The translations under genes and the position numbers were made by a program. 52,693 bases of DNA, taken from contig CAINFC010000160.1 in the NCBI GenBank assembly GCA_903847975.1, forward strand, positions 1 to 52,693. Direction: 5' to 3'. The DNA comes from an uncultured Acidobacteriota bacterium. Lineage in GTDB: Bacteria; Acidobacteriota; UBA6911; CAINFC01. Of this stretch, positions 36,001 to 42,451 are shown piece after piece. Within the stretch, counting starts at the first letter, position 1; each line of letters starts with the position of its first letter. Below the pieces are notes generated by a model. That model was not told the DNA's origin, did not search any database, and worked only from the letters and a program-made list of their open reading frames with translations.

Positions 36001-36607
36001 GGAAGTGCTGGAGGTCAAAAAATGTCGCGATCTATTTGCTGCCTGCTATGCGGAGATCAAAGGGATGAACGACGGGCTGAAAGAGCTGCAGATCCTGCTG
36101 CATACCGAGCCGCTGCCGGTGGATGCCCTGGAAAAAATCCTGGTCTTGCAGCCGCAGGCCGCCGCTCTGGGCCTACAGAAAATTCTGGGAAAATGGCGGG
36201 AGGCCGCGGGTCGGGGCCGCTCCCCGGAAGGCTGGGACCGGCTTGGCCGGCGATTTCCCGTGCTGGGTTTGCTGGCCGGCGGCCGGGAGGAGGAGGCGCT
36301 CACTTTCTGCATTTTCGTGGACAGCAAGGAATTGTATGCCGGACTCCGCGACCAGATCCGGCAGCTATTTCCCGGCTTTCGGGTGCGGGAAAGGGCCGAG
36401 CCGCGGCCGCAGGACATTCTGCTGGCGGACGGAAAGATTTTTGAGTCGATGGTCGCCGCCCGGAAATTGCCGGTGCACCGTGCGGTCGTTTTTCTGCAGA
36501 GCCCCGCCGAGTTTGCGGCACTGAAACATTACCAGCCCATTACTTTCTCCGCACCGGTCAGCCTGTATCGCGTGGTGCGCGGCCTGATGCAGGAATGGCT
36601 GAAATAG
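33041..36607 (+). CDS. Tandem-receiver protein with long HEAT-like helical array and C-terminal pseudo-receiver
   Basis: The ATG at 33041 follows GGTGGAG and gives 1188 residues. REC1 (about 1-128) has D7-D9, phosphoacceptor D55, T91 and K113. REC2 (about 163-292) has D169-D171, D217, T254 and K276. Both look active. Residues about 310-1080 are a long all-helical region with HEAT-like helix pairs (e.g. LPVFVGYLSESEDPMVQLGA, VRKQAVTALSMIGNEKAL). The last about 100 residues (LTFCIFVDSKELYAGLRDQI ... DILLAD ... AVVFLQS) read like a receiver fold lacking the conserved Lys, perhaps a pseudo-receiver. There is no DNA-binding or enzyme domain, so output is probably protein binding on the HEAT scaffold. 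It is translationally coupled to the hybrid kinase. The family is not one I can name. Confidence 0.85.
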   Translation: MRFLIVDDDPVCLEKLNAILSDAGDCTLAGSGEEALRHLDEAFLSGHPFHLITLDIELPGISGVHLLKDIRALEASWATGREKPARILMVTSSHEEHDVITCLRQGCDGFILKPFSKKVIYDALARFWPDQPSFRLPEPALPPREPAARMQECFPAQAEARERRVLIVDDDEVSRTKMELLLEEFGPCDTAESGLEGLDKFFKALRAGRGYLLVTLDVEMPDMLGPEVLARMREEESRPANAGRIAPARIVIVTAHSGQQIVQETIRSGCSGYLVKPFDKAQIEALLEKLFPNPVPAPVRRGEGAWGEPVPAGRHDQVLSLLDRLLQETESESFRSVIEALEKSFQPSDVSLFVSYLNHGSCWVAEGALEILARCADRQAFSAIWHHVRKKIEALDFSPLESEPSLGRTAAHLHAYLQRFPELAENCYPELKKAWQAAHDPMLKRYLAEMLALARDPRSAQAARLRQLLEHGALIPEEEFLSTASDLIAGLGESADRILQPFLEAALPGNRLVIRVLSVLGRRPQEGLLPSIRAAAERSSFPLAVRKQAVTALSMIGNEKALNCLTALQESAGNSILAQFIQSEVRNLMQRSPDLALIPNFLLGQKDSKAFQVALRLLKKKVKPQDLPVFVGYLSESEDPMVQLGAFELICEKGGVREEPEVIRFARKKLAECLGQPPESMELPASLLIPLNRFAADHPFVVVSLAAELRQVFEVCRSAAARQLLLQIQLKNPQGNFAEEVMELFRNRPEMRAQLVEPLAFHPQGMAFLIQSWEEGGFLREKILSALLRNPASAEYFLRKIPEMNRDLLLSLLRNIPAENYLLFRPAVAPLLLSPDAEVCRQAMELVGNHADFATGEMLLAREREKRYWEIAPDYPATLARLFPVEALARCFARAADGGREFLFSKPQANGVLRLLELEPVLRIDGLSRAGFLGFFRSLLHAPSRSDFVELLRVMQRWRCLDLETLGVFQEALSLFQQFRNSKSPPEEVLEVKKCRDLFAACYAEIKGMNDGLKELQILLHTEPLPVDALEKILVLQPQAAALGLQKILGKWREAAGRGRSPEGWDRLGRRFPVLGLLAGGREEEALTFCIFVDSKELYAGLRDQIRQLFPGFRVRERAEPRPQDILLADGKIFESMVAARKLPVHRAVVFLQSPAEFAALKHYQPITFSAPVSLYRVVRGLMQEWLK

Positions 36608-36611
36608 CGGG

Positions 36612-36780
36612 TCCGCCAGAAGCCGCTTTTCCCTTCCAGAATATTACGTGTGGCTTCTTTCTTCCTTCCTGATCTTCCCGTCTTTCTGTGAAAAGATGGG
36701 ACTCACAGGAAGAAAGGAAGAGCGGGAAGAAAGGCGTAAGGGTCTGTCACAGGGAGACGGTGATTTTTAAGGAATTTGCC
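36612..36780 (-). repeat. Polypurine inverted-repeat element, copy 4
   Basis: The core 36652-36735 (GGCTTCTTTCTTCCTTCCTG ... CTCACAGGAAGAAAGGAAGA ...) is the reverse complement of copy 1 with few changes. The right end, GATTTTTAAGGAATTTGCC at about 36762-36780, looks like a worn terminal motif. It overlaps the last codons and stop of the epimerase gene, so the element apparently supplies that gene's C-terminal RQIP and stop. It fills the gap between the convergent genes. Confidence 0.65.
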
Positions 36781-37822
36781 GACGAAGGGCCGGGCCACAA
36801 TCGTGTTGTCCCGGCACCTTCCCGTAAAATTCCAGGTACCAGTCGACGAAACGCCGGATGCCTTCCTCGACGGGTGTCGCCGGGCGGAATCCGACATCCT
36901 GCATCAGGTCGCTGACGTCGGCGCAGGTTTCCGGGACGTCCCCGGGCTGCATGGGGAGATAGATTTTTTCCGTGGTCGCTCCCAGCGAGGATTCCAGAAG
37001 TTCGATCACCCGCAGGACCTCCACCGGGCGATGGTTGCCGATATTATAGACGCGGTAGGGGGCGCGGCTGGTGGCGGCATCCGGCGCGTCCGGCTTCCAG
37101 TGGGCATTTCCCGAGGGAGGCCGGTCCATGACCCGCCGCACGCCCTCAATGATGTCGTCGATATAGGTGAAGTCGCGGCGGTGCCGACCGTGGTGAAAGA
37201 CTTCAATGGGCTTACCCTCCCGGATGGCTTTGGCGAAAATAAACATGGCCATGTCCGGCCGGCCCCAGGGTCCGTAAACCGTAAAGAAGCGCAAGCCGGT
37301 GCAGGGCAAACCGTAAAGGTGGGCGTAACTGTGGGCCATCAGCTCGTTGGCTTTCTTGCTGGCGGCGTAGAGGGAAACGGGATGGTCAACCGCGTCGTGC
37401 TCCGAGAACGGCATCTTCCCGTTGGCTCCGTAAACCGAACTGCTGGAGGCATAGACCAGGTGGCGGACGCCGGAATGGCGGCAGCCCTCCAGCACGTTCA
37501 GAAATCCGGAAAGGTTGGAGGCCATGTAGGCCCGGGGGTGGGTCAGCGAGTAGCGGACGCCCGCCTGGGCGGCCAGGTTCACGACCACTTCGAAGGAATG
37601 GTCGCGGAACAGCGCATCCATTCCCCGGGCGTCGTCCAGATCCAGGCGATGAAAGGAAAAATTGGAGTAGGAACGCAACTGCTCCAGCCGGGCTTCCTTC
37701 AGGCGGACATCATAGTAATCGTTTAAATTGTCCAGCCCGGTGACGGCATGCTTTTCCTCCGCCAGCCGCCTGGCCAGGTGGAATCCGATAAAGCCGGCGG
37801 CCCCCGTTACCAGTACGTTCAT
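36767..37822 (-). CDS. UDP-glucuronate 4-epimerase-like NAD-dependent epimerase
   Basis: This 351-residue extended short-chain dehydrogenase/reductase has GAAGFIG at residues 7-13 for NAD. The catalytic Tyr/Lys pair is Y152 and K156 (SLYAASKKANE), with Ser at about 127-129 (YASSSSVYG). The segments GLDNLNDYYDVRLKEARL and LRFFTVYGPWGRPDMA, then FHHGRHRRDFTYIDDI, are typical of UDP-glucuronate 4-epimerases that make UDP-galacturonate for capsule or LPS. The ATG at 37822 follows GGGAGGGG; the open frame reaches an upstream TTG at 37837. It stands alone among signalling genes with no glycosyltransferase nearby. Related UDP-glucose-type epimerases are an alternative. Its 3' end runs into a repeat element. 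Confidence 0.9.
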   Translation of the reverse strand: MNVLVTGAAGFIGFHLARRLAEEKHAVTGLDNLNDYYDVRLKEARLEQLRSYSNFSFHRLDLDDARGMDALFRDHSFEVVVNLAAQAGVRYSLTHPRAYMASNLSGFLNVLEGCRHSGVRHLVYASSSSVYGANGKMPFSEHDAVDHPVSLYAASKKANELMAHSYAHLYGLPCTGLRFFTVYGPWGRPDMAMFIFAKAIREGKPIEVFHHGRHRRDFTYIDDIIEGVRRVMDRPPSGNAHWKPDAPDAATSRAPYRVYNIGNHRPVEVLRVIELLESSLGATTEKIYLPMQPGDVPETCADVSDLMQDVGFRPATPVEEGIRRFVDWYLEFYGKVPGQHDCGPALRRQIP

Positions 37823-37906
37823 TACTTCCCCTCCCAATTTCTAAAAAATCGTTCCCAATCCGAGATCTGTAATCGAGCTCCTCCGCCGGCCGGATAACTT
37901 CTCCTA

Positions 37907-37936
37907 CTGGCATGCGGAGCTGTTTTCATGGATAAT
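37907..37936 (+). promoter_or_regulatory. Possible promoter of the PAS-GAF hybrid kinase
   Basis: CTGGCA (37907-37912) and GATAAT (37931-37936) are 18 bp apart. The -10 box lies only 8 bp before the ATG at 37945, so the transcript would have almost no leader. The -10 context TCATGGATAAT is identical to that before the acyl carrier protein gene at 48705. Confidence 0.45.
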
Positions 37937-37944
37937 AGCAGATT

Positions 37945-40900
37945 ATGAAGGAAGAAATCGCTCCGTTAAAGCAGAAAATTCAGGAATTGGAAGAGGCTCT
38001 CGAAGGCAGCCGCCGTTCGGAGGAAGCCCTGCAAAACCGTGTTTCTTTCCTGCAGATCATGGCCGATTCCGCGCAGGACGCCATTCTGATGATGGATCCC
38101 ACCGGGCGGATTTCCTTCTGGAATCCCGCCGCGGAAAAAATTCTGGGCTATTCCCGCGAGGAGGCTATAGGCAAGGATTTGCACGCTTTTCTCGCTCCAC
38201 CGCGATTTCACGCGGCGCATCAGGCCGCTTTTCCCGAATTCCGGCGCACCGGAAAAGGGAGTGCCGTCGGCCGCACGGTAGACCTTCAGGCCAGGAGGAA
38301 AGACGGAACCGAGGTGGCCGTACAGCTTTCCCTCTCCTCCTTTGTCGCCGGCGACCGGTGGCATGCCGTCGGCATCCTTCGCGACAACACCGAGCGCACC
38401 CGGGCGGAGCTCTACCGGGAACTGAGCCGGGAGGTGCTGCAAATCCTGAACGACCCGGCGGACCTGCACAGTTCCGCGCAGAGGATGCTGGACGCCATCG
38501 TGGAACGGACCGGATTTGATGCCGTGGGCATCCGGTTGCAAAGCGGGGAGGATTTTCCCTATTATGCACAGAAGGGTTTTCCGGAAGCATTTCTGGCCAC
38601 CGAAAACACTTTGATCCGGCGGGACGGCAGCGGCGGGGAATGCCGGGATTGCCATGGAAATGTTGAGCTGGATTGCCTGTGCGGGCTGATTCTTTCCGGC
38701 AGGGCTTTGGAAATCGGATTGCCGACCACCTCGGCGGGCAGCTTCTGGACCAACGACTCCTTTGCCGATCCGGGTATCCCTTCCGATGAGGACCGCCGGG
38801 TTTACCTGCGGAAAAAATGCATGCACCAGGGCTATGCTTCCCTGGCCCTGGTGCCGATTCGCAGCGGCGATCGGATGGTGGGCCTGATTCACATCGGCGA
38901 CCGCCGTCAGGGACGTCTCAATGCAGACACGGTGGGGCTTCTGGAAGGGATTGCCTCCTACATCCGCGCCGCCCTCATCCGGAAACAGGCGGAAGAGGAG
39001 CTGAGGCAGACCAACCGCCGCCTCGAGGAGGCCACCGCCCTGGCCAGAGACCTGGCGGTGCAGGCGGAAACAGCCAATGCCGCCAAGAGCGAATTTCTGG
39101 CCAACATGAGCCATGAAATCCGCACCCCGATGAACGGGATCATAGGCATGACCAGCCTTTTGCTGGACACCGACCTGAACGAGGAACAGCGCAAGTATGC
39201 CGAGACGGTGCGCAACAGCGGAGAATCCCTGCTGGCCATCCTCAACGACATCCTGGATTTTTCCAAAATCAGGGCCGGCAAGTTCGAGCTGGAAAGCATG
39301 GATTTCGACCTGCGCACCCTGGTGGACGATTTTGCGGCCCTGCTGGCCCTGCGCGCCTACAAGAAAGGGCTGGAGTTCATTTGCAGTGTGGATCCGGCCC
39401 TGCCGGGCTTTCTCCGTGGAGATCCCGGAAGGGTGCGCCAGGTTCTGACCAACCTGGCGGACAATGCAGTGAAATTCACTCACCAGGGCGAGATCGTCGT
39501 CCGTGCCGGCCCGGTCTGGGAAACCGACACCGAGGTCATGGTCAGGTTTTCCATCAAGGATTCGGGAATCGGAATTCCGCAGGACAAGCAGGAATATCTG
39601 TTTCAAAAGTTCACGCAGGCCGACGCCTCCATTACCCGCAAGTACGGAGGCACAGGTCTGGGACTGGCTATCTGCAAAGAGCTGGCCGAGCGGATGGGCG
39701 GAGAAATAGGAGTACGGAGCCAGGAGGGGCGCGGTTCGGAGTTCTGGTTCACCGTCCGCCTGCAAAAGCAGCCCGTTCAGCCGCGCACAATGGTTCTGCC
39801 TTCCAGGATTCGCGGTTCCCACATCCTGGTGGTCGACGATAATGACACCCAGCGGGAGTTTCTTGTCGCCCAGTGCCTGGCGTGGGGCATCCGGGCGTTA
39901 GGGGTACCGGATACCCGCGAGGCCTTGCCGATTTTATGCCAGGCGCGGGATCAGGGGGATCCCTTCCACGTGGCGATTCTGGATATGCAGCTTTCCGATG
40001 CCGACTTTCTGGAGCTGGCTCGGGTCTGTCGGGCAGAACGGACGCTGCAGGACATCCGGTTGATTCTTCTCACCGCCATCGGCTTGCGGGGAGACGCCCG
40101 GCAAATGGAGGAGATCGGCTTTGCCGCTTACATGACCAAGCCGCTGCGCCAGTCCGAGCTGTTTGACTGCCTCTGCGCCGTGCTGGGGGAAGAGCGGGAG
40201 GGAACCCGGAAGCCATCTCTGGTTACCCGGCATTCGATTCGCGAAATGCTACAGGGAGGGAAGAAGATCCTGTTGGTGGAGGACAACCTTACGAATCAGC
40301 AGGTGGCGGTGGGTATTGTGAAAAAGATGGGCCTGCTGGCGGAAGCGGTGTCCAACGGGGCGGAGGCGGTGAAAGCCCTGGAAAACCAGAGCTACGATCT
40401 GGTCCTGATGGATATCCAGATGCCGGTCATGGATGGGCTGGAAGCCACGCGGCAGATCCGGCACCCGCAGTCCGGCGTGAAAAACCGCCGGATTCCGATC
40501 ATTGCCATGACGGCTCATGCCATGCGCGGCGACCGGGAAAAATGCCTGGATGCCGGGATGGACGATTACCTCACCAAGCCGCTGATACCACAAGTCCTGG
40601 CGGAATGCCTGAACAAATGGCTCTACCAGGAAACCCCCGGGAGCAGGGAGGCTTCTGCAACCTCCGCCGAGAGCCCCCGGCCGTGGCCGCCCGATACGCC
40701 GGGGCAGGCGGTTTTTGACCGGGCGGGCCTGATGGATCGGCTGATGCAGGATGAGGACCTGGCCCGGATGGTGATCGAAGGATTTCTGGACGACATTCCC
40801 GCGCAGGTCGAAAAGCTGATGGCCTGCCTGGAAACGGGCAGTTTATCGGGTGCCGGGCGGCTGGCGCATTCGGTCAAGGGAGCTTCCGCCAATGTCGGCG

Positions 40901-41043
40901 GTGTGCGCTTGCGGGCCGTTGCCGCGCAGATCGAAGCCGGCTGCCGGAGCGGCAGTATGCCGGATGCGAATAAACTGGGGAGCGAGCTGCAGGAGGAGCT
41001 GCGGCGGCTGAAAGAGGCGCTGAAAGCAGAGCTGAACCGCTGA
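37945..41043 (+). CDS. Soluble hybrid histidine kinase, PAS-GAF-HisKA-HATPase-REC-REC-Hpt
   Basis: The 1032-residue kinase has no membrane helix. It has an N-terminal coiled coil, a PAS domain about 30-150 ([20 protein letters not shown]), and a GAF domain about 155-345 with a Cys/His-rich patch (GGECRDCHG ... DCLCG). HisKA follows with H390 ([13 protein letters not shown]), then HATPase ([25 protein letters not shown]). REC1 has D680 ([10 protein letters not shown]) and REC2 has D823 ([13 protein letters not shown]). The C-terminal Hpt has H975 ([14 protein letters not shown]). REC1 is more divergent than REC2, a common layout in BarA/GacS-like kinases. The Cys patch could bind metal or sense redox, but that is a guess. 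It is transcribed alone; a repeat element follows its stop. Confidence 0.93.
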   Translation: MKEEIAPLKQKIQELEEALEGSRRSEEALQNRVSFLQIMADSAQDAILMMDPTGRISFWNPAAEKILGYSREEAIGKDLHAFLAPPRFHAAHQAAFPEFRRTGKGSAVGRTVDLQARRKDGTEVAVQLSLSSFVAGDRWHAVGILRDNTERTRAELYRELSREVLQILNDPADLHSSAQRMLDAIVERTGFDAVGIRLQSGEDFPYYAQKGFPEAFLATENTLIRRDGSGGECRDCHGNVELDCLCGLILSGRALEIGLPTTSAGSFWTNDSFADPGIPSDEDRRVYLRKKCMHQGYASLALVPIRSGDRMVGLIHIGDRRQGRLNADTVGLLEGIASYIRAALIRKQAEEELRQTNRRLEEATALARDLAVQAETANAAKSEFLANMSHEIRTPMNGIIGMTSLLLDTDLNEEQRKYAETVRNSGESLLAILNDILDFSKIRAGKFELESMDFDLRTLVDDFAALLALRAYKKGLEFICSVDPALPGFLRGDPGRVRQVLTNLADNAVKFTHQGEIVVRAGPVWETDTEVMVRFSIKDSGIGIPQDKQEYLFQKFTQADASITRKYGGTGLGLAICKELAERMGGEIGVRSQEGRGSEFWFTVRLQKQPVQPRTMVLPSRIRGSHILVVDDNDTQREFLVAQCLAWGIRALGVPDTREALPILCQARDQGDPFHVAILDMQLSDADFLELARVCRAERTLQDIRLILLTAIGLRGDARQMEEIGFAAYMTKPLRQSELFDCLCAVLGEEREGTRKPSLVTRHSIREMLQGGKKILLVEDNLTNQQVAVGIVKKMGLLAEAVSNGAEAVKALENQSYDLVLMDIQMPVMDGLEATRQIRHPQSGVKNRRIPIIAMTAHAMRGDREKCLDAGMDDYLTKPLIPQVLAECLNKWLYQETPGSREASATSAESPRPWPPDTPGQAVFDRAGLMDRLMQDEDLARMVIEGFLDDIPAQVEKLMACLETGSLSGAGRLAHSVKGASANVGGVRLRAVAAQIEAGCRSGSMPDANKLGSELQEELRRLKEALKAELNR

Positions 41044-41089
41044 CCGCCTGCCGCGCAGCGGGAGCATGGTGCGGTTGCAGAATTTCCCT

Positions 41090-41262
41090 GATAACCCGGC
41101 AAAAAGGAACCATCTTCTTTCGACCAGTCCTTTCGCCTTTCTTCCCGCTCTTCCTTTCTTCCTGTACGCCTTTTCTTTTCACAGGAAGACGGGAAGATCA
41201 GGAAGGAAGAAAGAAGCCGTCCGTATATTTCGGAAGGGAAGAGTGATTTTTTGCCGGATTGC
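41090..41262 (+). repeat. Polypurine inverted-repeat element, copy 5 (most complete, with inverted ends)
   Basis: The left end 41090-41107 (GATAACCCGGCAAAAAGG) is the inverted form of the right end 41245-41262 (GATTTTTTGCCGGATTGC). The interior carries the same palindrome as copy 1 (GCCTTTCTTCCCGCTCTTCC from 41135, TTTCACAGGAAGACGGGAAG from 41178) and the same GCCGTCCGTATATTT stretch. It is therefore about 173 bp with terminal inverted repeats, like a MITE. The gap 41044-41347 holds only this element, between convergent kinase genes. Confidence 0.75.
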
Positions 41263-41347
41263 CTCCCCCTGATGGCGCCGCAAAAAGACGGAGTTCTCGC
41301 GGTAGCTTGCGGATTGCTGTGCGCCCGACCCATTCAAGGGAGGTTCG

Positions 41348-42451
41348 CTACGGGAGGGGCAGGGTAAACCAGAAAGTGCTCCCCCGTCCCACTTCGCTCC
41401 GCACGGCCACCTCGCCGCCGTGCGCTTCTACGGCCAGTTTGCAGAAGGCCAGTCCCAGGCCGGTCCCCGACCGCTTCTGCCTGGTTTCCACCTGGCTGAA
41501 TTTTTCGAAAATTTTCTCCTGGAAGGAGGGCGGAATTCCCGGGCCGTTATCGATCACCGCAACGCGAACATGCCGGTCGGCGCGCTCCATCTGGACGATC
41601 ACTTCTCCCTCCTTCGGGGTGAACTTCAGGGCATTTCCAACCATGTTGTGAAGCACTCTCTGAATGAGGTCGGCATCGTAGGCGGCCCAGAGGGGACCAT
41701 CCGCTTCCAGGCGAACCTGCCGGCCTTCGCTGAACGTCCGGCTGGATTCCACCACGGTGCGCGCCAGGGCCACCAGGTCGCCCCGCGAGCGCTGCAGCGG
41801 CATCTCGCTTGCTTCCAGGCGGCTGATGTCCAGAAGGTTGTTGGCCATCTGGGTCAGCTGCCGGGCGCTCTGCCTGGCCAGGTTGACGATTTCCTGAAGC
41901 ACCGGATCCCGGGCCAGCATCTGGCCGTCGATGCTGTCGAGGGCCATCAGAAATACCGTCAGCGGGGCCCTCATGTCATGAACCACCATGTGCACCAGGC
42001 TGTCGCGGAGGCCCTCCAGGTTCTGCAGCTTTTCATAGCTGGATTGCAGCTCCTGCTTCTGTCGGCGCAGCTCCAGGTGGCATCGAACCCGGGCCTCGAC
42101 TTCCTCCAGCTGAAAGGGTTTGGTGATGTAGTCCACCGCCCCGATGCGAAAGGCACGTATTTTGTCCCAGGGTTCGTTCAGGGCGCTGAGGAAAAGCACC
42201 GGAATATGCTTGAGCTGCGGATCGGCTTTCAACCGGGTGCACACCTCATAACCGTCGATTCCAGGCATCAGGATATCGAGCAGGATCAGGTCCGGATTGT
42301 CCCGGGCTGCGGCGCGCAGAGCCATTTCCCCGCTGGGCAGGGCAAAAACCTGGTAGCCCTGATCGACCAGCATGGTTTCCAGCAGCCGCAGATTCTGCGG
42401 AGCATCGTCCACGATCAGGATTCTCCATTTCCGGTCCTGGCTTTCATTCAT
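41348..42451 (-). CDS. Receiver-histidine kinase fusion (REC-HisKA-HATPase)
   Basis: This 367-residue cytosolic protein has an N-terminal receiver with D15-D16, phosphoacceptor D59 (LILLDILMPGIDG) and K111 (YITKPF). A short coiled coil follows, then HisKA with H158 (HMVVHDMRAPLTV) and HATPase (NMVGNALKFTP, DNGPGIP, RSGTGLGLAF). Such REC-kinases often take phosphate from another kinase and pass the signal on. Its ATG overlaps the stop of the upstream PAS/GAF kinase by 8 bp, so the two are made together. The upstream kinase has no receiver of its own, so this receiver is its natural acceptor. Confidence 0.93.
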   Translation of the reverse strand: MNESQDRKWRILIVDDAPQNLRLLETMLVDQGYQVFALPSGEMALRAAARDNPDLILLDILMPGIDGYEVCTRLKADPQLKHIPVLFLSALNEPWDKIRAFRIGAVDYITKPFQLEEVEARVRCHLELRRQKQELQSSYEKLQNLEGLRDSLVHMVVHDMRAPLTVFLMALDSIDGQMLARDPVLQEIVNLARQSARQLTQMANNLLDISRLEASEMPLQRSRGDLVALARTVVESSRTFSEGRQVRLEADGPLWAAYDADLIQRVLHNMVGNALKFTPKEGEVIVQMERADRHVRVAVIDNGPGIPPSFQEKIFEKFSQVETRQKRSGTGLGLAFCKLAVEAHGGEVAVRSEVGRGSTFWFTLPLP

